This document shows positions 7,939 to 16,961 of a stretch of 50,229 nucleotides of DNA, one piece after another. Position numbers and translations under genes: made by a program. The DNA comes from an uncultured Muribaculaceae bacterium (lineage in GTDB: Bacteria > Bacteroidota > Bacteroidia > Bacteroidales > Muribaculaceae), in the NCBI GenBank assembly GCA_910588035.1, contig CAJUPY010000016.1, forward strand, positions 13,585 through 63,813, written 5' to 3'. Numbering within the stretch: the first letter of the stretch is position 1; every line of letters begins with the position of its first letter. Under the pieces are notes generated by a model. It made no database searches, was not told the origin of the DNA, and saw only the letters and a list, made by a program, of their open reading frames with translations.

Positions 7939-8548
7939 TTTGATCGTAATCTCGTTTTTCGCCGCCGGCATAGCGGTCGGTTATCTCGGCATCGCTCCGG
8001 CCGATGCCGATTATGCGGCGGTGGCGATCTGGGTTCTGTATCTGCTTGTGGCCACAGTCGGGTTTGAGTTCGGCTACCGCGACCTGACATCGACATTGCG
8101 CGAGATTACTGCCGCGACGCTCGCGTTGCCTCTCTTCACTATAGCCGGAACGCTCGCGGCCGCGTTGGTGGCATGGCTCGTCATCGGACGATGGGGTCCC
8201 GGCGACTATCTCGCCCTCGGAAGCGGCATGGGCTATTACTCGCTCTCGTCGGTTCTGATTCTCGATTACCGCAAGGCCGAACTTGGTCTTGACGTAGCGG
8301 CACAGCTCGGGGCTATAGCCCTGCTGACCAACATGGCCCGCGAGATGTTCGCCCTGATCTGCGCACCGCTATACCGCCGCTTCTTCGGACACTACGGCCC
8401 GATTGCCGCTGCCGGTGTCACGTCGCTCGATGTCGCGCTGCCGGTCATAGCCCGCACCTGTGGCAACGGCTCAGTGCCGGCCGCGGTCATTCACGGCGTG
8501 GTTCTCGAGTTTTCGGTTCCGCTGTTGGTCTACCTGTTCTGTCTGTGA
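7928..8548 (+). CDS. lysO: LysO family lysine exporter, C-terminal half
   Basis: A 206-residue polytopic inner-membrane protein with about six hydrophobic helices. It carries the LysO family pattern: VATVGFEFGYRDL, the glycine-rich GSGMGYYSLSSV, and the TSLDVALPVIARTCG segment followed by a helical end. LysO exports lysine and toxic lysine analogues. It overlaps the preceding N-terminal-half gene by 11 bases, so the complete transporter is probably a two-chain complex. The downstream unknown membrane protein begins 32 bases later on the same strand. Confidence 0.85.
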   Translation: MKGSLIVISFFAAGIAVGYLGIAPADADYAAVAIWVLYLLVATVGFEFGYRDLTSTLREITAATLALPLFTIAGTLAAALVAWLVIGRWGPGDYLALGSGMGYYSLSSVLILDYRKAELGLDVAAQLGAIALLTNMAREMFALICAPLYRRFFGHYGPIAAAGVTSLDVALPVIARTCGNGSVPAAVIHGVVLEFSVPLLVYLFCL

Positions 8549-8580
8549 CCTATAAACACCATTCAACTCCATATTTTTTT

Positions 8581-10065
8581 ATGCTCACATCACACTTAAA
8601 AGCTCTTTTTGCCACCTTTGCCGCTATCTTTCTGGCGACAGTCACGACACAGGCAAGGTCATTCATGACTGTGCCGACACCCGACGATGCGGTCATTGTC
8701 AGCCGTGACTCGCTGCATATCGCCTCGCCTCCGGCCATGAAAGTTTCCTATGACTACAAAGATTTCCACACATTCCACACTGTCACGGTCTACAACGATT
8801 CCACCGGCACTCCAACGGTTGCCGTAGAGAAGACCACATATACCGCTTCGGGCAGGGTCCATGTTGACACTACCGTCATCACGCCCGACGGAATGAAAAT
8901 CTACAAGGCAAAAATCTCGATGCTCAACGGTGAATTGGAGAAACACACCGCTACCAAGATCAAAAAAGCCGACACCCCATGGGACTGCACTCCGCCTTTG
9001 TCTGTAGTTCGCGAACAAATGGCCGGTCTCGACCGTGATTCACATGGCAACTGGACTTCGGCACACGGCTATTACGGCAATAAAGGCATCGATCCGGAAA
9101 GCAGTCTGACACGTGAGATCAGCTACTCGCTGTCGCCCGACGAGAGTGCCATGCTTGCCCATTATGAAGAAATACGTGAACAGTCCTACAACCGTCAGCC
9201 GGAATTTTACGACTATCTCGGATTCATTCTGCTGGCAATTGCTGCCGCCATCGCCAGCTATGGCCTGAAAAACGAGGATATCAGCAACCGCAAACGACGC
9301 ATGCTGGCCGGGCCGGTCATGGGTGTTCCGGCCTGTGCCGGAATCTACATGACCTGGATATATGTCTATTTAAATTTCGGAACAGCCGCCGCCGTTGTGC
9401 TGTGTGCTGTCTTTTTATTGTGCTGGGCCCACTTCCACCGGGTCACTGTCATGAGGCTTGAAGATGACTTTGAGCTGTCAAACCACGAAACCCGGCCTCC
9501 GATAGTAATCACGTCAATATTGCTTTTTCTGACCGGGTGGTTGATAGGGGCGTCAATGTGGGGCGTCTGGTGGGCTGCGATACTGACCGCCGGCTGTTTC
9601 ATGCTGCCTATGCTCTCCGTGCCCGACCGTGGCGAACGCTGTGCGAGATGCCACCGCATGGGCGCGATGGTTGATGACGGCACTGTCGATGCCGGAACGA
9701 AAAAAGTTGTGAACCATGAGCAACGCGGAAATCTCGACGCAGTGGTGACCCGCGTTTACAGCCTTTACCGCACGCGCCGGAAATGCCGGTTCTGCGGATA
9801 TGAATATCTCACCTATGAAAAAACCGGAGAGATTCTAAGCGAAGTGGTCGAGACTACAACTCCGGTCAGGCGCGCTCCTCAACGATCGTCATCAAACGAC
9901 TCGTCATCATCTTCCGACAGCGCGTACCCCGCCAATGTCTATTGCTCCCATTATGTCTATCCCAATGACAAGTTGCCGGGTTGCGCCATGCACGGCCACG
10001 ATCTTATTTATCCGTGCAATTATGAAAACAACGCCGGGAGCTGTCCTTATTTCAGACATAGATAA
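8581..10065 (+). CDS. Unrecognised exported membrane protein with two CxxC pairs
   Basis: 494 residues from ATG 8581. The in-frame GTG at 8545 overlaps the lysO stop but would put twelve polar residues before the signal peptide. A Sec signal covers about residues 1-25. Residues 30-200 are soluble and unrecognised. Hydrophobic segments lie around 208-228, 250-290 and 310-345. A zinc-ribbon-like part follows, with Cys 354/357 (CARC) and Cys 402/405 (CRFC). A Ser-rich stretch (about 435-448) precedes a Cys-rich tail. The combination suggests metal binding beside the membrane, but I recognise no family and assign no function. It is downstream of lysO on the same strand and may be cotranscribed. 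Confidence 0.7.
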   Translation: MLTSHLKALFATFAAIFLATVTTQARSFMTVPTPDDAVIVSRDSLHIASPPAMKVSYDYKDFHTFHTVTVYNDSTGTPTVAVEKTTYTASGRVHVDTTVITPDGMKIYKAKISMLNGELEKHTATKIKKADTPWDCTPPLSVVREQMAGLDRDSHGNWTSAHGYYGNKGIDPESSLTREISYSLSPDESAMLAHYEEIREQSYNRQPEFYDYLGFILLAIAAAIASYGLKNEDISNRKRRMLAGPVMGVPACAGIYMTWIYVYLNFGTAAAVVLCAVFLLCWAHFHRVTVMRLEDDFELSNHETRPPIVITSILLFLTGWLIGASMWGVWWAAILTAGCFMLPMLSVPDRGERCARCHRMGAMVDDGTVDAGTKKVVNHEQRGNLDAVVTRVYSLYRTRRKCRFCGYEYLTYEKTGEILSEVVETTTPVRRAPQRSSSNDSSSSSDSAYPANVYCSHYVYPNDKLPGCAMHGHDLIYPCNYENNAGSCPYFRHR

Positions 10066-10071
10066 ACGTTT

Positions 10072-10118
10072 GGGGGCGAAGCCTGTCTACGCCCCGCCCC
10101 CAATCAATTATAATTGAT
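10072..10118. other. GC hairpin and AT palindrome between convergent genes
   Basis: GGGGGCG (10072-10078) pairs with CGCCCCC (10095-10101). An AT-rich 16-base palindrome lies just after it at 10103-10118. It sits between the convergent membrane-protein gene and gdhA and may work as a terminator, but no clear U-run follows on either strand. Confidence 0.4.
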
Positions 10119-10127
10119 ATTCGTCCG

Positions 10128-11468
10128 TTACAGAATGCCCTGTGCCATCATCGCGCGTGCGACCTTCATGAAGCCTGCGACGTTCGCGCCTCTGACATAG
10201 TTGACATATCCGTCGTCCTGACGCCCGTAGAGCACACACTGGCGGTGAATTTCCTTCATGATAGCCTGGAGCCTGTCATCGACTTCCTCGGCCGTCCACG
10301 ACAGTTTCTGACTGTTCTGAGCCATTTCCAGACCCGAGGTGGCAACACCGCCTGCATTTGCCGCCTTGCCGGGTGCATAGAGAATCTTGGCGGCGATGAA
10401 TTCTTTTACCGCCTCAGGAGTCGACGGCATGTTGGCACCCTCGCTGACGGCAATGCAGCCGGCTGCAAGCAGCGCACGTGCATCGTCGCCGTCAAGTTCG
10501 TTCTGTGTGGCCGAGGGCATCGCTATGTCACACACCACATGTCTCCAGGGACGTTCGCCCGGAAGATAGGCAATTTCGGGATATCGGTCGTGGACCTCGC
10601 TGATTCGTCCGCGATAAAGATTCTTGAGATCGAAAATAAATTCCATTTGTTCATGGGTCAGTCCGTCGGGGGCGATGATCGAACCGCCGCTGTCACTCAT
10701 CGACACCACTTTCGCACCGAGAGACATCAGCTTCTGGGCGGTGTAGGTAGCAACATTACCCGACCCTGAGATAGCGACCCGTTTGCCGGCGATATCTATG
10801 CCGCGCGTCTCGAGCATGTTGAGCAGGAAGTAGCAGTTGCCGTAACCGGTAGCCTCGGGGCGTATCAGCGAACCGCCGAACTCGAGACCTTTGCCGGTGA
10901 AAGTTCCGGTGAACTCGCGTGCCATTTTCTTGTAGTAGCCATACATGTAGCCAACCTCACGTCCGCCAACGCCAATATCACCGGCAGGCACATCGGTGTC
11001 GGGGCCGATCTGACGCCACAGTTCGGCGATGAATGCCTGACAGAACCGCATGATCTCCATGTCGCTCTTGCCGCGCGGAGAGAAGTCGCTGCCGCCTTTG
11101 GCTCCGCCCATGGCGAGCGTGGTCAGAGAGTTCTTGAATGTTTGTTCGAAAGCAAGAAATTTCAGAATCGACTGGTTGACCGAGGCATGGAAGCGGATTC
11201 CGCCTTTGTAGGGACCGATCGCATTGTTATGTTGAATGCGGTAGCCCATGTTGTTGCGCACGCGTCCGCCGTCATCTACCCATGAAACTCTGAACGAATA
11301 GATGCGGTCAGGAATACACAACCGCTCAAGCAAATTGTAGCGTTCAAATGCCGGATACTCGTTGTATACATCTTCAATCGAGGTCACAACCTCTTCAACA
11401 GCCTGAAGATATTCGGGTTCGTTTGGAAAACGGCGGCGAAGATCTTCAATAAATTCTTTTGCTTCCAT
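10128..11468 (-). CDS. gdhA: NADP-type glutamate dehydrogenase
   Basis: Cytoplasmic enzyme that makes glutamate from 2-oxoglutarate and ammonium; a main route of ammonium assimilation in Bacteroidales. At 446 residues it matches the hexameric small-subunit class. Seen are YKGGIRFHASVN (substrate-binding Lys region), the active-site stretch LAMGGAKGGSDF, PAGDIGVGGREVGYM, the dinucleotide-binding ISGSGNVATYTAQ, and the C-terminal NAGGVATSGLEMAQNS. The coenzyme preference (NADP) is inferred from class, not read from residues. It is a single-gene unit with its own promoter element at 11503-11510, and is convergent with the preceding plus-strand gene. Confidence 0.96.
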   Translation of the reverse strand: MEAKEFIEDLRRRFPNEPEYLQAVEEVVTSIEDVYNEYPAFERYNLLERLCIPDRIYSFRVSWVDDGGRVRNNMGYRIQHNNAIGPYKGGIRFHASVNQSILKFLAFEQTFKNSLTTLAMGGAKGGSDFSPRGKSDMEIMRFCQAFIAELWRQIGPDTDVPAGDIGVGGREVGYMYGYYKKMAREFTGTFTGKGLEFGGSLIRPEATGYGNCYFLLNMLETRGIDIAGKRVAISGSGNVATYTAQKLMSLGAKVVSMSDSGGSIIAPDGLTHEQMEFIFDLKNLYRGRISEVHDRYPEIAYLPGERPWRHVVCDIAMPSATQNELDGDDARALLAAGCIAVSEGANMPSTPEAVKEFIAAKILYAPGKAANAGGVATSGLEMAQNSQKLSWTAEEVDDRLQAIMKEIHRQCVLYGRQDDGYVNYVRGANVAGFMKVARAMMAQGIL

Positions 11469-11502
11469 TGTTATTTATACCTTGAAATTGTAAAAACCGT
11501 TG

Positions 11503-11510
11503 CAAATTTA
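11503..11510 (-). promoter_or_regulatory. -7 element (TAAATTTG) for gdhA
   Basis: Exact TAnnTTTG match on the minus strand, 35-42 bases before the gdhA ATG at 11468. The -33 partner is less clear; a TTG lies about 22-23 bases upstream. Confidence 0.6.
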
Positions 11511-11580
11511 CAATAAAAAGTTTAAATAACTAACAATGCGCTCAATAAATTTAGAAAATTATTTCAATTTAATAATCAAG

Positions 11581-12600
11581 TCACATCTGGCAGAGCATGT
11601 CGACAGCAAAATCGAGCATTGTGTCGTGGCCGTCAGCCACAAGTCTCTCATCGAGATCAACCTCGCAGCCGGGCGACGGATCGATGCCGAACTCCGTCGT
11701 GTTGCCTCGTGCGTCAAGCACCGAGCAAGCCGAGAATCTGATGCCCCAACCGTTGGGAAGTTCCGACGAAAACGGCATTCCGGAACCTCCACCGGTCCGT
11801 GAGCCGACAATTTTCACTTGAGGCAGATATTGCATCACCGAGACAAAATTGTTGGCCGCACTGAATGTCGACCGGTTTGTCAGCACCACAGTCGGCTTTG
11901 ACCACATCAGACGTCCGGCGGGTGCCGGATCGATATAGTAGGGTCGTGGATCAGAGAAACTGTCGTGGCCGGGACCTGTCTTGTGCGATATGTAGCCCAT
12001 GAGGGTACGCTCCGTGATGAACCGTGCCACAATCTTGTCTACATTGGTCATGCTGCCACCACCATTGTCGCGAATGTCTATTATCAGCCCGTTACAGGTC
12101 GAGAGATAGGCCAGCACAGAGTCGAGGTTACCCTCCCCCACCCCGTCGGCAAAAGAATCGTAGCGCACATAGCCAATGTTGTCGAGCAAGATTCCGTACA
12201 TGAGGCCGGCAGCCTGACGATAGTTGAAATTGAAGTAGTATTGTTCGATTACGCGTGCGTTGTAGTTCTGGGGATAATCGCTCCACCAACGGCGATAGTA
12301 TGATGTGTTGAACGATGAAGACAGGTTTGTGTGCCCGTCTTCGAGCACATCGAGCATCTCGGCACAGAGAGAGAACAGCTCCTGAGAAGTCATGTCGGGT
12401 CTCACCTTCGGACGAAATTCGGTGTAAACTCCACGCCAATCGACATTTTTCTCCTTGAAAAAGCAGTAATGCTCGTCAATAATAGTCCAGAGGGCGTCGA
12501 AATTTCCTTCCGGATCATTTTCATACTCAGGCAACGAATGGCAAGCCGTGAGCGACAGAACGGCTACAAGCAGTGACGTAAGAAATTTTGGAATTTTCAT
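11581..12600 (-). CDS. S41 family peptidase lipoprotein
   Basis: A 339-residue lipoprotein with a type II signal ending in LTAC. An N-terminal helical region includes the stretch FDALWTIIDEHYCFF, followed by a tricorn/CPP-like S41 catalytic domain. The catalytic Ser is expected in LTNRSTFSAANNF, with GLIIDIRDNGGGSMTN before it and GSRTGGGSGMP after it. No classical S-K dyad Lys is obvious, as in other short Bacteroidales S41 lipoproteins. ATG 12600 is chosen because it lies 2 bases after the upstream DUF3316-like stop; the alternative at 12612 would overlap it. Third gene of the parC unit. Confidence 0.87.
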   Translation of the reverse strand: MKIPKFLTSLLVAVLSLTACHSLPEYENDPEGNFDALWTIIDEHYCFFKEKNVDWRGVYTEFRPKVRPDMTSQELFSLCAEMLDVLEDGHTNLSSSFNTSYYRRWWSDYPQNYNARVIEQYYFNFNYRQAAGLMYGILLDNIGYVRYDSFADGVGEGNLDSVLAYLSTCNGLIIDIRDNGGGSMTNVDKIVARFITERTLMGYISHKTGPGHDSFSDPRPYYIDPAPAGRLMWSKPTVVLTNRSTFSAANNFVSVMQYLPQVKIVGSRTGGGSGMPFSSELPNGWGIRFSACSVLDARGNTTEFGIDPSPGCEVDLDERLVADGHDTMLDFAVDMLCQM

Positions 12601-12602
12601 TT

Positions 12603-13454
12603 TCAATACCATGCGCTGATGACTTCAGCTTCGTGAGAAATTTTATGACCGGGAGCAATCGAGAACCATTCACCCGAGACTCCGATTAAAAAAGAATGTG
12701 ACACAAGCCGTGTCGTAAGATTGCTGACTCGGGTCGAGAGAACCGAATTGTGATAACCTACCCTGAGAGCGGTGGCTCCGAAGAGAATATCGGCCGTCAG
12801 CAAATTGTCAAGGGCGAAATAGTTGCCCGGCCATGCACCGTGAACAAGCCCGGAACGGTCACCGAGATAGATTTCATAGTAGAGTTCGCCATATTGCTGC
12901 GAGAAGAAAATTCCCGTCAACGGCAACGTCGGCTGATAGCGCACTACTACCGGTTTGCCGAGCAGTCTCACCTTAATCGAGGCTGAAGCCGTGGCATTTA
13001 CTGTCCACGAAGCTTTGGCAGCGACCGGATTGTTACCGTTGCGTGTCGTGTATAACGCGCCGAGATTGATCGATGTCGAACCACCGGCTGCCAGTGTCAG
13101 TCCGTTGTCAAGTGTCCACCGGCGCATCATGCCCCAGCGTCCCGACAGGCCTGCTGCCCAGATAGAGGCATTACGTGCCGGATTATCGGTGCGTGTAAGT
13201 CCCACATCCACCTTCAGCTGCATTGCCCAACGCCGCGGGTCAAACTTCATTGCCTGCATGCGCTCATAAGAGAATGCTGTCGTCCAGCCGCTGTAGTTCA
13301 ACGGCGACAGATAGGTGTCGGCGACATGTCCTGACCCGATCTCAACTGCATAGGCAGACACTACCGGACGCACTGGTCTCACGGCTATAGAGTCTGTTGC
13401 GGCAGCCTGACACACGGCCATCACCACCGCCACGATTGTCAATATCTTATTCAT
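12603..13454 (-). CDS. DUF3316-like exported beta-rich protein
   Basis: A 283-residue protein with a Sec signal (about residues 1-20). The mature part has alternating hydrophobic strands and ends in an aromatic residue (ISAWY), which fits an outer-membrane or periplasmic beta-barrel-like protein of the Bacteroidales DUF3316 group. The function is unknown. Its ATG shares one base with the parC stop (TGATG), and its own stop lies 2 bases before the S41 peptidase start, so translation of the three is coupled. Whether this has meaning beyond shared expression with parC is not visible. Confidence 0.7.
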   Translation of the reverse strand: MNKILTIVAVVMAVCQAAATDSIAVRPVRPVVSAYAVEIGSGHVADTYLSPLNYSGWTTAFSYERMQAMKFDPRRWAMQLKVDVGLTRTDNPARNASIWAAGLSGRWGMMRRWTLDNGLTLAAGGSTSINLGALYTTRNGNNPVAAKASWTVNATASASIKVRLLGKPVVVRYQPTLPLTGIFFSQQYGELYYEIYLGDRSGLVHGAWPGNYFALDNLLTADILFGATALRVGYHNSVLSTRVSNLTTRLVSHSFLIGVSGEWFSIAPGHKISHEAEVISAWY

Positions 13455-16105
13455 CAGAATATGCGTTTCTGACCGTTAATCTCATCTCTGACCTCGTCAT
13501 CGCTCTTCTCAGGCTCAGTTTCGGTCTGAGTCACTTCGTCGGGTTGATCTGCGGCGGCTTCTTCCTCGTCAAGGTCTTCAGCTATCTCAACAGGTTCGAG
13601 CTCCGTTATTGATTCCACCTCAAACATGGTCAGGCGTTTTCCTTTGGCTTTGAACGATTTCACTGCCACGAACTCTGACGCGACAACCGTGAGCGGCTCC
13701 CTGAACGAATCGGTACCGCCAAATTTCACTTCAAACCGTGCGCCCGGCGCATCACTCAAGGCAATCAGGGTCGATTTCTGATTGTCGCCGAGAAAACGCT
13801 GCTTCTTCGACGAAGGCTCAAACGTGAACCGCTTGAGATAGGGATATCCCTGGTCGGCATCGTCGAGAACGGCTGTCCATACATGCTGCGGACGGAATTT
13901 CTCTATGCGCAGAATATTGTCTTCATAGTGGTTTGATGCGTCGTAGTTGGTCATGTAGAACTCTCCGTTCTTCAATATCACCAACACCTGGTCATTGCCG
14001 AAGAATTCGCCTAAATAGAGGCCTCGGCCATCGTAGTTTAGCCTGAGCACATCGGGATCAAACCACACCTTGCGTCCGCCAAGCGTCGAGACACCCTTTT
14101 CCTTGAGCGAGAATCGGTGCACCTCGTTTCGGGTGACAATATTTCCCTGCGACTGTTTGCCCTTGATCGCAAGCTCCGAGAAATCGACATCAAACTGCAG
14201 CGTCTTGAGCCTCTGTTTCGGTTTCAGCGTCACCTTGACGACCTCCGCCTCACCGTTGGAGTTGGCCGAGAACCACACGACGCGGCTGCCGGGCTTGCCC
14301 TGTGTCAGGTTGTACTCCCGGTCGCGGGTCACACCGGTGACGGCAAAACGTTTCATGTAGTATGTTCCGCCTTTACCGTCCTGATAAATGACATTGTAAA
14401 TGGTCCGGAGGTCATTGCGTTTGAAAACGCTGATCCAGATCACGTTTTTGTCGACAAAAAGCTTCTCGGCCACTTTGACGATCTTGTAGCGTCCGTCTTT
14501 ATAGAAAAGAATTATGTCATCAAGCATAGAGCAGTTGCACACAAACTCATCTTTCTTCAGCGTCGTGCCGATGAATCCCTCCTCACGGTTTATGTAGAGC
14601 TTTTCATTGGCCTCGGCCACATTAGCCGCCTCGATGCTGTCAAAACTTCTGATGACTGTTCGCCGCGGATAGGCCGCGCCATATTTTTCTTTAAGCCCGA
14701 GATACCAGTTGACAGTATATTCTGTCAGGTTGTCGAGATGACTCTGGATCTCGGCCATTCGGGCGAGATAGCTCTCTATCAGCCGGTCGGCCTCATCTGA
14801 GTTGAATTTCAAGATGCGTTTCATCTTGATTTCCATCAGTCTGAGAATATCATCGTCGGTAACCGGTGCCGCGAGTTTCTTCACATATGGTTCGAGACGT
14901 CCGCGAATGTGGTCTATAGCCTGCTGCATGGTCTCACTCTGCTCGAAAGCCTTGTCTTTATAAATTCGTTTCTCGATGAATATGCGCTCGAGCGAAGCGA
15001 AATGGAGTTGCGCACCTATCTCGTCGCGCTGAATTGTCAGCTCACGCCCGAGGTTTGTGCGTGTGTTGTCGACACTGTGGCGCAACACATCGCTGACCCC
15101 GAGAAAACATGGTTTCTCGCCTCTGATCACACAGCAGTTGGGAGACACCGACACCTCACAGTCGGTGAAGGCATAGAGCGCGTCAATGGTCTTGTCGCTT
15201 GACACTCCCGGCAACAGGTGGACAGTGATCAAAGCCGTCTCGGCTGTGTTGTCATCGGCACGTCTGATCTTGATCTTACCCTTTTCAATAGCTTTGGCGA
15301 TAGACTCTATGACGGCCCCCGTCGTGCGTCCGAATGGAATTTCGGTAATCGCAAGTGTCTTGCTGTCGATCTTCTCGATCTTGGCTCTGATTTTGACCGC
15401 ACCTCCACGCTGTCCGTCATTATAGCGCGACACATCGAGAAAACCACCGGTAGCGAAGTCGGGATAGAGCGTGAACTCCTCACCTCTGAGATAACTGACT
15501 GCAGCATCTATTATTTCGTTGAAATTGTGGGGCAGAATCTTCGATGACAGTCCGACAGCGATGCCCTCCACTCCCTGGAACAGCAAAAGCGGGAATTTCA
15601 CCGGCAAGACTACCGGCTCATCCTTACGCCCGTCATATGACTTGGTCCATTCGGTGATCTTCGGGCTGAAAACCGTCTCGAGAGCAAACGACGACAGACG
15701 TGCCTCGATGTAACGGCCTGCCGCCGCCGAGGCTCCGGTGAGCACATTTCCCCAGTTTCCCTGGGTGTCGACCAACAGCTCTTTCTGCCCGAGCTGCACC
15801 AACGCCTCATAGATCGAGGCATCGCCGTGGGGATGATACTGCATCGTGTTGCCGACAATGTTGGCAACCTTGTTCATGCGGCCATCATCAAGAGTCTTCA
15901 TCGAATGGAGTATGCGCCGCTGCACAGGCTTCAGACCGTCGTCAATGTGGGGAACGGCTCTTTCGAGAATCACATAAGAGGCATATTCAAGAAACCAGCT
16001 GCGGTACATGCCGCGCAAGTGATGGCGCACGACATCTTCGTCGTGTATAGGTGATGTAGGGTCGGGAATTGGCTGTTCTTCAGGTGTTGTCGGTTCGTCG
16101 CTCAT
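13454..16105 (-). CDS. parC: DNA topoisomerase IV subunit A
   Basis: DNA-cleaving subunit of a type IIA topoisomerase, 883 residues from ATG 16105. The alternative at 16162 adds a 19-residue stretch that overlaps the divergent promoter region. It has the winged-helix breakage-reunion domain with catalytic Tyr 132 in AAAGRYIEARL, followed by a tower/coiled-coil part (HLDNLTEYTVNWY region) and a beta-pinwheel C-terminal domain. It ends in an acidic tail (AEDLDEEEAAADQ). It lacks the gyrase-specific GyrA box as far as I can see, so ParC is preferred over GyrA. The parE partner is not in the window. Promoter -7 element at 16132-16139. Confidence 0.9.
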   Translation of the reverse strand: MSDEPTTPEEQPIPDPTSPIHDEDVVRHHLRGMYRSWFLEYASYVILERAVPHIDDGLKPVQRRILHSMKTLDDGRMNKVANIVGNTMQYHPHGDASIYEALVQLGQKELLVDTQGNWGNVLTGASAAAGRYIEARLSSFALETVFSPKITEWTKSYDGRKDEPVVLPVKFPLLLFQGVEGIAVGLSSKILPHNFNEIIDAAVSYLRGEEFTLYPDFATGGFLDVSRYNDGQRGGAVKIRAKIEKIDSKTLAITEIPFGRTTGAVIESIAKAIEKGKIKIRRADDNTAETALITVHLLPGVSSDKTIDALYAFTDCEVSVSPNCCVIRGEKPCFLGVSDVLRHSVDNTRTNLGRELTIQRDEIGAQLHFASLERIFIEKRIYKDKAFEQSETMQQAIDHIRGRLEPYVKKLAAPVTDDDILRLMEIKMKRILKFNSDEADRLIESYLARMAEIQSHLDNLTEYTVNWYLGLKEKYGAAYPRRTVIRSFDSIEAANVAEANEKLYINREEGFIGTTLKKDEFVCNCSMLDDIILFYKDGRYKIVKVAEKLFVDKNVIWISVFKRNDLRTIYNVIYQDGKGGTYYMKRFAVTGVTRDREYNLTQGKPGSRVVWFSANSNGEAEVVKVTLKPKQRLKTLQFDVDFSELAIKGKQSQGNIVTRNEVHRFSLKEKGVSTLGGRKVWFDPDVLRLNYDGRGLYLGEFFGNDQVLVILKNGEFYMTNYDASNHYEDNILRIEKFRPQHVWTAVLDDADQGYPYLKRFTFEPSSKKQRFLGDNQKSTLIALSDAPGARFEVKFGGTDSFREPLTVVASEFVAVKSFKAKGKRLTMFEVESITELEPVEIAEDLDEEEAAADQPDEVTQTETEPEKSDDEVRDEINGQKRIF

Positions 16106-16131
16106 AACATTATTGATTTTACGGATGCAAG

Positions 16132-16139
16132 CAAAATTA
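16132..16139 (-). promoter_or_regulatory. -7 element (TAATTTTG) for the parC operon
   Basis: Exact TAnnTTTG match on the minus strand, about 27 bases before the parC ATG at 16105. It is back to back with the yigZ promoter. Confidence 0.6.
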
Positions 16140-16146
16140 CGAATTT

Positions 16147-16180
16147 TTTGCGAGAAACCCACCGAAAATACTTAATTTTG
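16147..16180 (+). promoter_or_regulatory. Promoter for yigZ, nearly leaderless
   Basis: TTTG at 16147-16150, a 22-base spacer and TAATTTTG at 16173-16180. The ATG is at 16185, only 4 bases after the element, so the transcript should start at or within a few bases of the start codon. Confidence 0.65.
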
Positions 16181-16184
16181 CAAC

Positions 16185-16778
16185 ATGGCAGACGAATACA
16201 AAACCCTTTCAGCTCTTTCCGAGGGCATCTATCGCGAGAAAATGAGCCGTTTTCTCGCTTTCGCCATACCTGTCGACTCGGTGGAGCAAGCCAAAGAAAC
16301 AATCTCACACTACCAGAAAAAATTTTTTGACGCCCGACATGTCTGCTGGGCCTACATGCTCGGAGCCGACCGGCTGACTTTCCAGAGCAACGACAACGGC
16401 GAACCGTCGGGCACCGCAGGCAAACCGATTCTCGGGCAGATCAACTCATTTAACCTGACAAACATCGTCATCATTGTCGTAAGATATTTCGGAGGTATAA
16501 AACTCGGCACTTCAGGCTTGATATCGGCCTATCGTGAAGCCGCACGCGAAGCGATCGAAGCCGGTGACATTATAATATGTCATGAAATGGCCGAAGTGTC
16601 ATTTTGCTTTCCGTACCTCGCCATGAACGATGTCATGAAACTGGTCAAAGGCGGAGAAGTTTCAATAATCAGCCAGCAATTTGACAACACGTGTCAGATG
16701 ACGCTGTCGACACGGGCCGGGAACATAGAGAATCTGAAACAACGGCTGACAGACATCGACGGTGTCACACTCTCCTGA
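16185..16778 (+). CDS. yigZ: YigZ/IMPACT family protein
   Basis: A 197-residue cytoplasmic protein. The N-terminal UPF0029 (IMPACT) domain shows DARHVCWAYMLG, SNDNGEPSGTAGKPIL and VVRYFGGIKLGTSGLISAY, the diagnostic family motifs. A C-terminal DUF1949-like ferredoxin-fold domain covers about 130-197. The molecular function in bacteria is not settled; eukaryotic IMPACT acts in translational control. It is a stand-alone gene, divergent from parC. 183 bases with no further gene follow it before the receiver protein. Confidence 0.93.
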   Translation: MADEYKTLSALSEGIYREKMSRFLAFAIPVDSVEQAKETISHYQKKFFDARHVCWAYMLGADRLTFQSNDNGEPSGTAGKPILGQINSFNLTNIVIIVVRYFGGIKLGTSGLISAYREAAREAIEAGDIIICHEMAEVSFCFPYLAMNDVMKLVKGGEVSIISQQFDNTCQMTLSTRAGNIENLKQRLTDIDGVTLS

Positions 16779-16961
16779 TTTTTCAATAGGGTTACAATCA
16801 AAAGACGAAGCTCGTTCTAAACTGAAACGAAGCTGTGAATAATTAAAATGCTGCAACAGAGATAAGACAATTTGATGTCAGTTAAGCAAGCGACAGTTTG
16901 ATTTGGCTATATTCGCAATGAAAAAAGTAGCAAATTGTCAACCATTTTGAACTCCATATCA

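Noticed and set aside
7663..8548. Possible frameshift joining the two lysO parts
   Set aside because: Each part has its own ATG and the 11-base overlap looks like ordinary coupling; the split form is expected in this group.
16779..16961. Possible small gene or RNA between yigZ and the receiver gene
   Set aside because: No convincing start, hairpin or conserved pattern; only a weak TATATTCG element at 16908-16915.
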